Positions 13,131 through 24,390 of a stretch of DNA of 64,000 nt are shown piece by piece. The position numbers and the translations under genes were made by a program. How positions within the stretch are numbered: position 1 is the stretch's first letter; each line of letters begins with the position of its first letter. The stretch lies in assembly GCF_002288925.2 (NCBI RefSeq), contig NW_022098048.1, positions 19,881,398 through 19,945,397 of the forward strand. The letters are read 5' to 3'. The DNA comes from Delphinapterus leucas (Eukaryota; Chordata; Mammalia; Artiodactyla; Monodontidae). The notes beneath the pieces were generated by a model. That model had not been told where the DNA came from. It did no database searches and was given only the letters and a program-made list of their open reading frames with translations.

Positions 13131-13152
13131 TTTTTTTTTTTTTTTTTTTTTT
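13131..13152. repeat. Poly(T) run in retrocopy 3' UTR
   Basis: About 22 consecutive T between 'acattcctc' and 'ccaataaaa'. Metallothionein 3' UTRs have a shorter T stretch here, so this looks like expansion after insertion. Confidence 0.75.
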
Positions 13153-13217
13153 CCAATAAAATAAAAGAATGATAATAAAAGTGGCTGGCTTTAAAAAAAA
13201 AAAAAGGGTATTGGCCA

Positions 13218-13364
13218 GCTTCATCATCTAGAATACTAAAGAATGTACTGCATAAATCAATTTCAGTAAAGAACTGACTTCCAGTTGGAATGGATGTTAG
13301 TAATGTACCAGGATTAGGAACAACAGGGTACCCAGAGATAACAATGTTGTGTATTGCTCAGAGG
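13218..13364 (-). pseudogene. ERV reverse transcriptase, palm/fingers segment
   Basis: Reverse translation gives the VIDLC-like core of RT (here EIDLC) preceded by the PVVPNP context. It continues into the YVDD segment on the other side of the retrocopy and into 13870-14041 on the other side of a solo LTR. Confidence 0.7.
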
Positions 13365-13869
13365 TGTTACTGACCAGGGTTCTTGGCCTCCTTAATCCAT
13401 AGAAATTGATAAAAGGCCAGATGAGAAGTTCAGATAAGCTTTATTGGGACTCATGCTGCAGCAGGAGGGAGCAAAAACAAGTAACAGCGTTCCTTGCTCG
13501 CTCCCTAAGCCGGGGAGGGGGGGGGAAGGGGCGAGCTGGTCCCTTAAATGGGGTGAGCCTAGCGGGAGATACATGGGTCGGACTGGAGGGGTGGCTTAGG
13601 TGGTCTGCCCCCCCACTTGGTGGTGCTGTGTGCAGGGATCATGCAGAGGACCTGCTTTTGATCCTGACACCTCAGAAGTGGCAGTTGGGTTTTTGGTCTT
13701 TTTGTATCTTGTTGTTCATAATTTGTACCAACTGCACATGTAAGCAGTTATTTTTAGTCCCTTAAAGTTTCTTTGTATTTTGTTGCTCAAGGAGACTAGG
13801 AGACCTTTGCCCAGGTGTAAGTAAGTACTGCAGCAAAGGGTCCCAGGTCCCAGGTCCCACCCTATTTCA
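13365..13869 (-). mobile_element. Solo LTR in ERV pol, GAGG target duplication
   Basis: A 505-bp insertion that starts tg and ends ca, flanked by GAGG at 13361-13364 and 13870-13873. It exactly interrupts the RT coding sequence, which resumes on both sides. A reverse AATAAA at the 'gctttattgg' block (about 13437-13446) sets the orientation to -. It is a different LTR family from the host provirus. Confidence 0.82.
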
Positions 13870-14054
13870 GAGGTCCTGGACAAACCTCCACCCTCAGCCC
13901 TTAAGTTTTCTTACCAGTAAAATAGCTATGTTATAGGGACAACGGATAATGAGGCTTTGAGCCTTGTAATTTTCTATTACAGGTTTTATGCCTTGAAGTG
14001 CTTCTTTACTTATAGGATATTGATTAATTATTGGAAGAAGTTTTGAGGGATCTG
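13870..14054 (-). pseudogene. ERV reverse transcriptase N-terminal segment
   Basis: The reverse frame at about 13894-14040 reads EALQGIKPVIENYKAQ followed by the P-YN-AIL-V-K motif found at the start of class I ERV RT. It is cut by the L1 insertion at 14055. Confidence 0.75.
14042..14054. repeat. 13-bp target duplication of nested L1 (left copy)
   Basis: 'tttgagggatctg' recurs at 20911-20923 and defines the L1 plus SINE insertion 14055-20910. Confidence 0.85.
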
Positions 14055-14272
14055 GTTTTTGTTTTGTTTTATTTTGTTTGCGGTACGCGGGCCTCTCACT
14101 GCTGTGGCCCCTCCCGCTGCGGAGCACAGGCTGCGGACGCGCAGGCTCTGCGGCCATGGCTCACGGGCCCAGCCGCTCAGCGGCATGTGGAATCTTCCCG
14201 GACTGGGGCACGAACCCGTGTCCCCTGCATCGGCAGGCAGACTCTCAACCACTGCGCCACCAGGGAAGCCCC
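14055..14272 (-). mobile_element. CHR-type SINE at the 3' end of the nested L1
   Basis: Reverse CHR SINE with its T-rich tail at 14055-14079 and head at 14272, directly abutting the L1 A-tail (the complement of 'tgttgttgttttttaaac'). It lies inside the L1 target duplications, so it inserted into the L1 tail or was carried with it. Confidence 0.85.
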
Positions 14273-14639
14273 TGTTGTTGTTTTTTAAACATCTTTATTG
14301 GAGTATAATTGCCTTACAGTGTTGTGTTAGTTTCTGCTGTATAACAAACTGAACCTGCTATATGCATACATATATCCGCATATCCCCTCCCTCTTACATC
14401 TCCCTCCACCCTCCTTATCCCACCCATCTAGGTGGTCGCAAAGCACCGAGCTGATCTCCCTGTGCCATGCAGCTGCTTCCCACTAGCTAGCTATTTTACA
14501 TTTGGTCGTGTATATATGTCCATGCCACTCTCTCACTTCGTCCAAGCTTACCCTTCCCACTCCCCGTGTCCTCAATTCCATTCTCTATGTCTGCATCTTT
14601 ATTCCTGTCCTGCACCTAAGTTTATCAGAACCATTTTTT

Positions 14640-17600
14640 TTTTAGATTCCATATATACATGCTAGCATACGGTATTTGTTTTTCCCTTTCTGACTTACTT
14701 CACTATGTATGACAGACTCTAGGTCCATCCACCTCACTACAAATAACTCAATTTCATTTCTTTTTATGGCTGAGTAATATTCCATTGTATATATATGCCA
14801 CATCTTCTTTATCCATTCATCTATTGATGGACACACTTAGGTTGCTTCCGTGTCCTGGCTATTGTAAATAGTGCTGAATGAACATTGTGGTACATGACTC
14901 TTTTTGAATTATGGTTTTCTCAGTGTATATGCCCAGTAGTAGGATTGCTGGGTCATATGGTTGATCTATTTTCAGTTTTTTAAGGAACCTACATACTGTT
15001 CTCCATAGTGGCTGTACCAAATAACGTTCCAACCAACAATGCAAGAGGGTTCCCTTTTCTCCACAACCTCTCCAGCATTTATTGTTTGTAGATTTTTTGA
15101 TGATGGCCATTCTGACTGGTGTAGGTGATACCTCATTGTAGTTTTGATTTGCATTTCTCTAATGATGAGTGATGTTGAGGATCTTTTCATTTGTTTGTTG
15201 GCAATCTGTATATCTTTTTGGAGAACTGTCTATTTAGGTCTTCTGCCCATTTTTGGATTGGGTTTTTTTTTTTGATATTGAGCTGCATGAGCAGCTTGTA
15301 AATTTTGGAGATTAATCCTTTGTCAGTTGTTACATTTGCAAATATTTTCTCCCATTCTGAGGGTTGTCTTTTTGTCTTGTTTATTGTTTCCTTTGCTGTG
15401 CAAAAGCTTTGAAGTTTCATTAGGTCCCATTTGTTTATTTTTGGTTTTATTTCCATTTCTTTAGGAGGTGGGTCAAAAAGGATCTTGCTGTGATTTATGT
15501 CATACAGTGTTTTGCCTATGTTTTCCTCTAAGAGTTTTATAGTGTCTGTCCTTACATTTAGGTCTTTAATCCATTTTGAGTTTATTTTTGTGTATGGTGT
15601 TAGGAAGTGTTCTAATTTCATTCTTTTACATGTAGCTGTCCAGTTTTCCCAGCACCACTTACTGAAGAGGATGTCTTTTCTCCATTGTATACTCTTGCCT
15701 GCCTTATCAAAGATAAGGTGACAGTATGTGCGGGGCTTTATCTCTGGGCTTTCTATCCTGTTCCATTGATCTATATTTCTATTTTTGTGCCACTGCCATA
15801 CTGTCTTGATTACTGTAGCTTTGTAGTATAGTCTGAAGTCAGGGAGCCTGATTCCTCCAGCTCTGTTTTTCTTTCTCAAGATTGTTTTGGCTATTCGGGG
15901 TCTTTTGTGTTTCCATACAAATTGTGAAATTTTTTGTTCTAGTTCTGTGTAAAATTCCATTGGTAGTTTGATAGGGATTTCATTGAATCTGTAGATTGCT
16001 TTCAGTAGTATAGTCATTTTCACAATGTTGATTCTTCTAATCCAAGAACATAGTATATCTCGCCATCTTTTTGTATCATCTTTAATTTCTTTCATCAGTG
16101 TCTTATAGTTTTCTGCATACGGGTCTTTTGTCTCCTTAGGTAGGTTTATTCCTATGTATTTTATTCTTTTTGTTGCAGTGGTAAATGGGAGTGTTTCCTT
16201 AATTTCTCCTTCAAATTTTTCATCATTAGTGTATAGGAATGCAAGAGATTTCTGTACATTAATTTTGTATCCTGCTACTTTACCAAATTCATTAATTAGC
16301 TCTAGTAGTTTTCTGGTAGCATCTTTAGGATTCTCTATGTATAGTATCATGTCATGTGCAAACAAGGACAGTTTTACTTCTTCTTTTCTGATTTGGACTC
16401 CTTTTATTTCTTTTTCTTCTCTGATTGCTGTGGCCAAAACTTCCAAAACTATGTTGAATAAGTGGTGAGAGTGGACAACCTTGTCTTTTTCCTGATCTTA
16501 GAGGAAATGGTTTCAGTTTTTCATCATTTAGAACGATGTTGGCTTTCAGTTTCTCATATATGGGCTTTATTATGTTGAGGTAGATTCCCTCAATGCCTAC
16601 TTTCTGGAGAATTTTTGTCATAAATAGGTGTTGAATTTCGTCAAAGCTTTTTCTGTATCTATTGAGTTTATCATATGGTTTTTATCCTTCAATTTATTAA
16701 TATGGTGTATCACATTGATTGATTTGCATATATTGAAGAATCATTGCATGCCTGGGGTAAACCCCACTTGATCATGATGTATGATCCTTTTAATGTGCTC
16801 TTGGATTCTGTTTGATAGTATTTTCTTGAGGATTTTTGCATCTATGTTCATCAGTGATATTGGCCTGTAGTTTTCTTTCTTTGTGACATCTTTGTCTAGT
16901 TTTGGTATCAGGGTGATGGTGGCCTCGTAGAATAAGTTTGGGAGTTTTCCTCCCTCTTCTATAGTTTGGAAGAGTTTGAGAAGGATAGGTATTAGCTCTT
17001 CTCTAAATGATAGAATTCATGTGTGAAGCCATCTGGTCCTGGGCTTTTGTTTGTTGGAAGATTTTTAATCACAGTTTCAATTTCAGTGCTTGTGATTGGT
17101 CTGTTTATATTTTCCATTTCTTCCTGGTTCAGTCTCAGAAGGTTGTGCTTTTCTGAGAATTTGTTCATTTCTTCCAGGTTGTCCATTTTATTGGCATATA
17201 GTTGCCTTAGTAATCTCTCATGATCCTTTGTATTTCTGCAGTGTCAGTTGTTACTTCTCCTTTTTCATTTCTACTTCTGTTGATTTGAGTCTTCTCCCTT
17301 TTTTTCTTGATGAGTCTGGCTAATGGTTTATCAGTTTTATTTATCTTCTCAAAGAACCAGCTTTTAGTTTAATTGATCTTTGCTATTGTTTGTTTCATTT
17401 CTTTTCATTTATTTCTGATCTGATCTTTATTTCTTTCCTTCTGCTAACTTTGGGGTTTGTTTGATTCTTCTTTCTCTAATTCCTTTAGGTGTAAGGTTAG
17501 GTTGTTTATTTGAGATTTTTCTTGTTTCTTGAGGTAAGATCGTATTGCCATAAACTTCCCTCTTAAGGTAAGGTCATATTGCTATAAACTTCCCTCTTAG

Positions 17601-18460
17601 AACTGCTTTTCCTGCATCCCAAAGGTTTTGGGTCATCGTATTTTCATTGTCATTTGTTTCTGGGTATTTTTTTATTTCCTCTTTGATTTCTTCAGTGATT
17701 TCATGGTTATATAGTAGTGTATTGTTTAGCCTCCATGTGTTTGTATTTTTTACAGTCTTTTTCCTATAATTGATATCTAGTCTCATAGGATTGTGGTCAG
17801 AAAAGATAATTAATGTGATTTCAATTTTCTTAAATTTTCCAAGACCTGATTTGTGACCCAAGATATGATCTGTCCTGGAGAATCTTCCATGAGCACTTGA
17901 GAAGAAAGTTTATTCTGTTGTTTTTAGATGGAATGTCCTATAAATATCAATTAAGTCCATCTTGTTTAGTGTGTCATTTAAAGCTTGTGTTTCCTTATTT
18001 ATTTTCCTTTTGGTTGATCTGTCCATTGGTGGAAGTGGGGTGTTTAAGTCCCCTGCTATGATTGTGTTACTGTCAGTTTCCCCTCTTATGGCTGTTAGCA
18101 TTTGCCTTATGTATTGAGGTGCTCTTATGTTGGGTGCATAAATATTTGCAATTGTTATATCTTCTTCTTGGATTGATCCCTTGATCATTATGTGGTGTCC
18201 TTCTTTGTCTCTTATAAGAGTCTTTATTTTAAAGTCTATTTTGTCTGATATGAGAATTGCTACTCCAGCTTTCTTTTGATTTCCATTTGCATGGAATATC
18301 TTTTTCCATCCCCTCACTTTCAGTCTGTATGTGTCCCTAGGTCTGAAGTGCGTCTCTTGTAGACAGCATATGTACGGGTCTTGTTTTTGTACCCATTCAG
18401 CGAGGCTGTGTGTTTTGATTGGAGCATTTAATCCATTTACATTTAAGGTAGTTATCAATA
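14640..18460 (-). pseudogene. L1-C ORF2 (endonuclease-reverse transcriptase), broken
   Basis: ORF2p cuts target DNA and primes reverse transcription. The N-terminal endonuclease frame (17910-18458) has the QETH motif and the SDKIDFK and AGDLNTP blocks. The RT catalytic box in frame 15187-16446 reads FAHD instead of FADD, losing one of the two catalytic aspartates. The C-terminal Cys-rich block ([15 protein letters not shown]) is at 15040-15085 in another frame. A 34-bp tandem duplication at 17532-17599 adds a frameshift. Confidence 0.85.
17532..17599 (-). repeat. 34-bp tandem duplication in L1-C ORF2
   Basis: Units 17532-17565 and 17566-17599 differ at about three positions. The length is not divisible by three, so it breaks the frame. 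Confidence 0.85.
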
Positions 18461-18479
18461 TGTTCCTATTACCATTTCC

Positions 18480-19330
18480 TTAATTGCTTTGGGTTTGTTA
18501 TTGTAGGTCTTCCTTCTCTTGTGTTTCCTGCCTAGAGAAAGTCCTTTAGCATTTGTTGTAAAGCTGGTCTGGTGGTGCTTAATTCTCTTAACTTTTGCTT
18601 ATCTATAAAGGTTTTAATTTCTCCATCAAATCTGAATGAGATCCTTGCTGGGTAGAGTAATCTTCGTTGTAGGTTTTTCCCTTTCATCACTTTAAATATA
18701 TCCTGCCACTCCCTTCTGGCTTGCAGAGTTTCTGTTGAAAAATCAGCTGTTAACCTTATGGGGATTCCCTTGTATGTTATTTGTAGCTTTTCCCTTGCTG
18801 CTTTTAATATTTTTTTCTTTGTATTTAATTTTTGATAGCTGTATGGTACTCTCTATACTTCCTGGACCTGATTGACCATTTCCTTTCCCATGTTAAGGAA
18901 GTTTTTGACTATAATCTCTTCAAATATTTTCTCAGATCCTTTCTTTTTCTTTTCTTCTTCCTGGACCCCTACAATTCAAATGTTGGTGCATTTAATGTTG
19001 TCCCAGAAGTCTCTGAGACTGTCCTCAATTCTTTTCATTCTTTTTTCTTTATTCTGCTCCCTGGAAGTTATTTCCCCCATTTTATCTTCCAGCTCACTTA
19101 TCCATTCTTCTGCCTCAGTTATTCTGTTATTGATTCCTTCTAGAGTATTTTTAATTTCAGTAATTGTGTTGTTCATCACCGTTTGTTTGCTCTTTAGTTC
19201 TTCTAGATTCTTGTTAAATGTTTCCTCTATTTTCTCCATTCTGTTTCCGAGATTTTGGATAATCTTTACCATCATTACTCTGAGTTCTTTTTCAGGTAGA
19301 TTGCCTCTTTTGTCTTCATTTATTTAGTCT
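18480..19330 (-). pseudogene. L1-C ORF1 (RNA-binding protein), broken
   Basis: Reverse frame 18976-19275 carries the ORF1p coiled coil (repeated E/K-rich heptads) and the KRMKRIEDSLRDFWDNIKC block. The C-terminal domain continues out of frame to about 18500. Confidence 0.8.
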
Positions 19331-20910
19331 TGAAGGTTTTTACCTTACTCCTTCGTCTGTAACAAATTTATTTTTCATTTCTTTTTTTTTTTTTTTTTTT
19401 GGATGGGTGGTGCTGTATTCCTGTCTTACTGGTTGTTTGGCCTGAGGCATCCAGCAGTGGAGTTTGCAGACTGTTTGATAGAGCTGGGTCTTGGTGCTGA
19501 GATGAGGACCTCCAGGAGGCCTCACTCTGATTGATATTCCCTGAGGTCTGAGGTTCTATCTTTCTCCAGTGGTTTGGACTTGGAGCTCCCACCACAGGAG
19601 CTCGGGCCCAACCTCTGGCCTGGGAACCAATATCCCACAAGCTTTGTGGCACAGTGAAAAAAAAAAAACGGAAGAAAGAAAGGAGAAAAGGAGCAGTACA
19701 ATATCAAAGAATAAAAAACAAAATAAAATTAGAAAGATAAAAAATATATTAGGAAAAATAAAACTCTAGTTGAAACAAATGCAACATGTTAAGATAAAAC
19801 CAAACAGAAAAAAGGAAAAAAAAAGTGTGTGTGGGGGAGCAATCCAAAAGGAGAGATCACTAACAAAATATAAAGAATAAAGTAAAATTAGAAAAAAGAT
19901 TTATTAGGAAAAATAAAAATATAAAAGAATCAACAACAATGAATCAAGAAGGCAAAACAGAACCCCAATCTAAAGGAGGAAAAAAGAAAAGAAAAGAAAA
20001 GAAAAGCCCTGACTATGGGGGCAGAATTTAGGCAGGGGGTGGAACTTAGGCAGGGGCGTGGGTTTGGGTGGGCTGGGGCAACGTTCAAGCATGGGGCAGG
20101 GCCTCTACTTAAGACTTCTGCAGAAGGGGAGAGGCAGCAAGTCAATAGGTGGGCCTCTGGAATGTGGGGGTTCCGGAGTTTGGAGGTGGGGCCCTGAGTG
20201 AGGCTATGTGGATTGCGTTTAGGCCCAGCTTGTTGGAGGGGGGTCTCCGAGTGTAGGGGTAGGGCCCTGAGTAGGGGTGCAGGAGCGGCGCTTGGGTTCT
20301 GCACTCTAGGAGGGAGGCTCCAAGGGCAGAGGATTAGGCCCAGTAGTCCAACAGGCCCCAGTGCCTAAGTGGACAGGGAAAGCACTGGCCCTATTCCATT
20401 CTGTTCCTTCACACCCCTCCCCCACTCTCTCCCCCAGGGTCTCCCCCATTACAGCTGGATCCCTAACCGTGGGTGGGTCCCACTGGGTGTAGGAACTCCT
20501 ACCCTCCCCCAGCCACCCCTCAGGACTGCGGGTCCTGGAGGTCTGACCTTTACTTTTGCTCCCGCTTCCCGCCCTCCCACTCCCTCAGGGTCTGCAGGGA
20601 TGGAGGGGACCTCGGTGAACAGAGGATCAAGCCCAGGACCTCAACAGGTTCCTGGGGGTCCAAGTGGGCAGGGGAAATCTGACCACACTCCCTTTTGATC
20701 CTCTGCCCTCAAATGGTTCCCCAATTTCCCCGTTTGGGCATGGGATCCCTTCCCCTCCCCCAGCCACCCCTCACGGGCGCCAATCTCATCCTGCCTCCAC
20801 TTCTCCTCCCCCTTCACTCCCCCCATGCCACATCCTACCCAGTCACTGGGGGTTCCTCCCGTCCCCTTAGGTGTCCGTGGTCCCCCACCGGTGCCTGGTA
20901 GGTGCCCTAG
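19331..20910 (-). promoter_or_regulatory. L1-C 5' UTR / internal promoter region
   Basis: GC-rich, with an A-rich middle (about 19660-20005) and a C-rich distal part (20395-20890) when read on the + strand. It shares no obvious block with the L1-A/L1-B module. Frames of 60-124 codons here are compositional. Confidence 0.6.
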
Positions 20911-21312
20911 TTTGAGGGATCTGTTTGAATGTTGATGGGAGGTGCACTGAGAATTTTGCCAACATCAGTTTGAGATTTTGCCTGTAAGGAAGGTGGTAGC
21001 TGATTTAGTAGAGACAAATGATCACTATTTCCAGAATCTGCTCTAGTACCATCAGAGATGGAACAAATAAAAGATGTAGAGGGGTCATTTAATTCACCTG
21101 GAGAATTACTTTGATGACTACTGTCAATTTATAGAACTATTTCCCCCTTTTAGGAGAAAGAAATTCCAGCATGTTACTTCTCTAAGAATTCTAGGCCTAA
21201 TAAATGTGTAGGAGTGGAGGAACTAAGGAGAAAAGGGTGTGTATCTTTCAAAGGGCCTAAACAAAAGGGAATAGGTTCAGAGACAGGAACCTCTTGAGGT
21301 TCATTATGGGTT

Positions 21313-21364
21313 AGGAAAGACAGGGCCAGGCCCAAGGACAGCCTCCTCATGCTAGGCATTAGGC
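21313..21364 (+). repeat. Inverted repeat, left arm
   Basis: Reverse complement of 21610-21662 with about three to five mismatches or indels; the spacer is 245 bp. Confidence 0.85.
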
Positions 21365-21609
21365 AGAAGGCAAAGCCACCTCCTTATTTTGTACTTAATG
21401 AGGCATGGAGGAATGGCATCTAGAACAGCAACTTTGTAGTATCTGAGCAAGAAACTTTAACCATGAAAACCGTGGAGCACGTGCAATCAAAATGCACATG
21501 TTGCTGATTACCCTGTACGACCTTCCACGTGTGGTGCTCGACTAGTAAGGGATGGTTTAAGGGAAAACAGCTCTTGTATGGTGGCTTCAGGAGACAAATG
21601 TGCAGGAAT

Positions 21610-21662
21610 GCCTAATGCCTATACATGAGGAGGCTGTCCTTGGGCCCAGCCCTGTCTTTCCT
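21610..21662 (-). repeat. Inverted repeat, right arm
   Basis: Partner of 21313-21364. The shared core is 'gaggaggctgtccttgggcc' read from this arm. Confidence 0.85.
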
Positions 21663-21679
21663 GCTTCAATTAGAGATCC

Positions 21680-21765
21680 CACTATTTGAAGTGTTTTAGT
21701 ACTCCAAGGCAGGGGCTGCTTCATAGTAGTGGGGTTGAGCACCAAGAGTGTGGCTCTAGTGTCAG
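21680..21765 (-). pseudogene. ERV protease active-site region
   Basis: Reverse translation around 21745-21760 gives ADTRAT where retroviral aspartic proteases have DTGA, so the catalytic Gly is Arg. The following VLNP context matches the family. Confidence 0.65.
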
Positions 21766-21783
21766 CCTGAGAGATTCATCCCC

Positions 21784-21846
21784 AATCTGGAAAAATGTTT
21801 CCAGAATCTGGAGAAATGTTTCCCCAATCTGGAAAAATGTTTCTCC
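21784..21846. repeat. 21-bp tandem repeat, three copies
   Basis: Units start at 21784, 21805 and 21826 ('aatctggaaaaatgtttcc' with small changes). The period is a multiple of three, so on the - strand it encodes a seven-residue repeat (KHFSRLG-like) between zinc knuckle and protease. Confidence 0.85.
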
Positions 21847-21949
21847 AAGTCAATTAAGGAGGAGGATTGGGAAGAGGCCCTGTAGTTCCTCAGAGCCCCA
21901 TCACTGAGAATTGGGAAGATGATGGAAAGACTGGTTAGAGGGCTGGAGT

Positions 21950-22035
21950 CACCTAAAGTATAGATTTGTAACAATCATTTTTCCAGTGTCCTGGCTCTTT
22001 GTGATAGTAGCAAAAACTAGAAGGGTTTTGGTTTC
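21950..22035 (-). pseudogene. ERV Gag nucleocapsid zinc knuckle
   Basis: Reverse translation gives CYYHKEPGHWKNDC, the CX2CX4HX4C retroviral zinc knuckle with the second Cys replaced by His. Confidence 0.75.
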
Positions 22036-22804
22036 GTTTAGGAGCCTTCAGTTGCTAGAGTGGAAGAGTAAGAATTTTGGCGACCTTCCTTGGAGGTGAC
22101 CCATTTGAGTACAAGAGAGCTGGTTTGCCATTAACTAATCTGGAGTGGACATAGTTTCCCATTCCATCCTGGTCCTTTTTACTAAAAGGGAAAAGTCCCT
22201 GTTCAGCCCATTAATAAACATAGATTTAAAAGCTACTAGGGTAGAATCATCATCTGAAGGAAGACCAGAATTTTCTTTAGAAACAGTCTGAAGTTTATTG
22301 TAATAGTCATGAACAGGTTCATTAGATTTTTGTGTTCAAGCCTGAATTTTGTTCTGATCAACAAGCTTTGGAAAAGCCCTAGAAATTGCTTGTTGAAGTC
22401 ACCTAGCAATTGCCTGAGCATGATCATATAATAAGTTAGGGGGCTAGGCTCCCAGTTGTAATTCTAGAGACGTTTCAGGACTTTCCCAATTAGCAATTTT
22501 CATCCAATACTGGGCCTGGCCTTTACCAACAAGCACATGAACTAGGTGATATAAGTCAGAGAAACCAGGTTGATAAGTCTGAATGACTATATTAAATCCC
22601 TCAGCAAATCTGTATAGATCTTTAGTTACTTTGGGAAAATCCTTGACTATGGCTCTCAGCTTCAGTCAAGGGAATATAAGAAATTAAAAGTTTAGCCTCT
22701 GGATTCTCAGAAGGCTTGATATTAAAGGGACAATTTCTGTTAACTTCAGAGGAAAAATGAGAGGGGAGAGTTTCAGAGAAAAGGGAAGTTTGGTGAGAGA
22801 ATTA
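22036..22804 (-). pseudogene. ERV Gag capsid remnant
   Basis: Reverse frames (22236-22427 and flanking) show the N-EPVHDYYNKLQ and FING-N capsid C-terminal contexts used by class I ERVs, with stops and frameshifts. Confidence 0.6.
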
Positions 22805-22808
22805 GTAT

Positions 22809-23387
22809 TGTTGCCGAAACCTGGCTTCTGTTCACCAGTGCCAAATAGAGACGGAGTTTCTAGACAGAGACAGAGTTTGGAGACAGAGTGTGGAGAAGTA
22901 GAAAAGAGTGCTTTGCCAGGCAAAGGAGGCCATAGCAGGCTAACACCCTCAAGACTGTGCCCCTCTTCCTGGGAAATAGGAAGGGGTCTTATAGTTTCAG
23001 GGTGGAAAATAGGGCTGTAGATAAGGATCGGGGCTGATGAAGTCTTGCATTTTTCTTTCCTCGTGGAGACACTGAGATCATCAGAGCTGGCGTCAGGTGG
23101 TTCTGGTGGTCCTTGAGGTTATTGTTCCATGACCTTCTTTCTAGAATGAAGAATGCTCACAAAGGAAAGGAGTGTTAGGGACTGTTGTCTTGGAGAAGTA
23201 AACACCAGGTGCACAGTACAACTTTAACTGGAAGGCAGTCATTTTCAGAGTGCAATTAAACAAGAAAGAGAGGGGGAAAAAGCAGAAAGAATAAGGGCTG
23301 AACAAGGGCTAACAACCTGGAGGGCGTCTCATCTAGTCTCTGCTACAGCAGTGTTGGGGGACTGATGGCCTAGGGGAGGCATGTGCA
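22809..23387 (-). mobile_element. Solo LTR in ERV gag (family X, copy 1)
   Basis: Begins tgttgccg and ends ca, flanked by GTAT (22805-22808 and 23388-23391). Shares blocks with 24538-25140: the start, 'tttgccaggcaaagg', 'gaactgtgcccgc'/'gactgtgcccctc', 'gtcttgcatttttctt' and 'gtaaacaccagg'. The right boundary rests mainly on the 4-bp duplication. Confidence 0.6.
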
Positions 23388-24370
23388 GTATAGAACACAG
23401 AGAGACAAGATGTTATCAGAGGGAGGCAAAGAAGCGAGGGAGAGGAACCTGAGACTTTGGGAGCCATTTTATCTTTTTATCATTTGTTTGCCTTAGTTAA
23501 TCTTAAAGTCTTATTTTACCAAGAGGCAATTTGAGACTCTTGATAACATTGGGAAGCCTCAAAATGCCAGTTAAAATCAGCATTCCACTTAGTTCTGGAA
23601 ATTTTTGAGCTACTGTAGTCCAATCTGGATTTAAGGAAATTCGATTTGAGGATTTCAAAAATTCCCCATAATGGCCATTGATATTCTAAATTGCCTTTGG
23701 TCAGGTCAGTCCATTTAGTTAGAAATGCACATGAGAAAGGGCCATGGTTTTTAAACATAAAATTCGCCAGAGTCCCTATGGGGGAGACATCTTCAAAATA
23801 CTTAGATAACTGGAATCCCATTTCTTAGAGGTTTTTCCTGTAGAGTAAAGAACAATTTTCAAACAGCTTAAACAGTTTACAGCACAAGTAGTACAATTTA
23901 AACAGCTTGCAAGCTAATCCCACCTGGTCCTAAGGAGGAGACAGCATGGTCCTGGAGGAGCCTGACTGAGGCTTTTATTTTAGGCAGTCTCCACAGGCAT
24001 CCAAAGGAATAGGCTGAAGGCTGAAAAACCCAGCACCGTTTCAGAGAAACAACCCCTGTTCCCAAAGGAATAGGTTGAACATCTTGGCCTGTTTCAGTGA
24101 AATAGTCTAATCTCAAAATCAGACCCAAGTGCCAAACAAGTACTCACATACAGAACAGGGCCTTGACCAGAAAGATGAAACCTTTAAAGAGATCCTAAAT
24201 AAAGCCTGGAGAGCTTCAAATGCAAAGAAGGCCTGAGCTTGGATTCAGGAGAAAGATGTACTTTCAACCTCCAAGGTTGGTGAGAAAGGCAGTGAGTGAC
24301 AGTGGGCTCAATTGAGAGTACCACAGCTGTGTGCTCACCAGCCTCACAGCTGTCAGGTGTCTTCTCTGAT
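23388..24370 (-). pseudogene. ERV Gag matrix remnant and leader
   Basis: Reverse frame 23516-23821 (101 codons) keeps a matrix-like segment with the SPIGTLANFMFKNHGPF, LEYQWPLWGIF and WNADFNWHFEAS contexts of ERV-I/ERV9-like Gag. The leader between it and the primer-binding site (about 23830-24370) holds no recognised gene. Confidence 0.65.
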
Positions 24371-24388
24371 CCCTATATGGGCCACCAA
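24371..24388 (-). promoter_or_regulatory. ERV primer-binding site, tRNA-Ile type
   Basis: The reverse reads TGGTGGCCCATATAGGGAT, matching the complement of the tRNA-Ile 3' end (TGGTGGCCCGTACGGGGAT) except for a few transitions. It lies 2-3 nt from the LTR edge, as required for minus-strand priming. Confidence 0.75.
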
Positions 24389-24390
24389 AA

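Larger units (their letters stand above)
14273..20910 (-). mobile_element. L1-C: near full-length L1 inserted in the ERV, antisense
   Basis: About 6.64 kb with 3' UTR (14273-14640), ORF2 (about 14640-18460), ORF1 (about 18480-19330) and a GC-rich 5' UTR (about 19330-20910). The target duplication 14042-14054/20911-20923 encloses it. The longest surviving frames are an endonuclease segment (17910-18458) and an RT/C-terminal segment (15187-16446, 419 codons). It is younger than L1-A and L1-D by frame preservation but is dead. Confidence 0.9.
20911..21680 (-). pseudogene. ERV pro-pol junction remnant
   Basis: Reverse frame 21174-21359 contains the protease C-terminal context (LLSSSTPTHLLGLEFLEK). 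The segment is rearranged: two 52-bp arms at 21313-21364 and 21610-21662 are reverse complements of one another. Confidence 0.65.

Noticed and set aside
18872..19327. 151-codon hydrophobic Ser/Leu-rich frame on +
   Set aside because: It is the antisense shadow of the L1 ORF1 coiled coil.
20369..20698. Pro-rich 109-codon frame
   Set aside because: L1-C 5' UTR in antisense; composition alone keeps it open.
21784..21846. CRISPR-like array
   Set aside because: Contiguous 21-bp repeats without spacers in a mammalian ERV.
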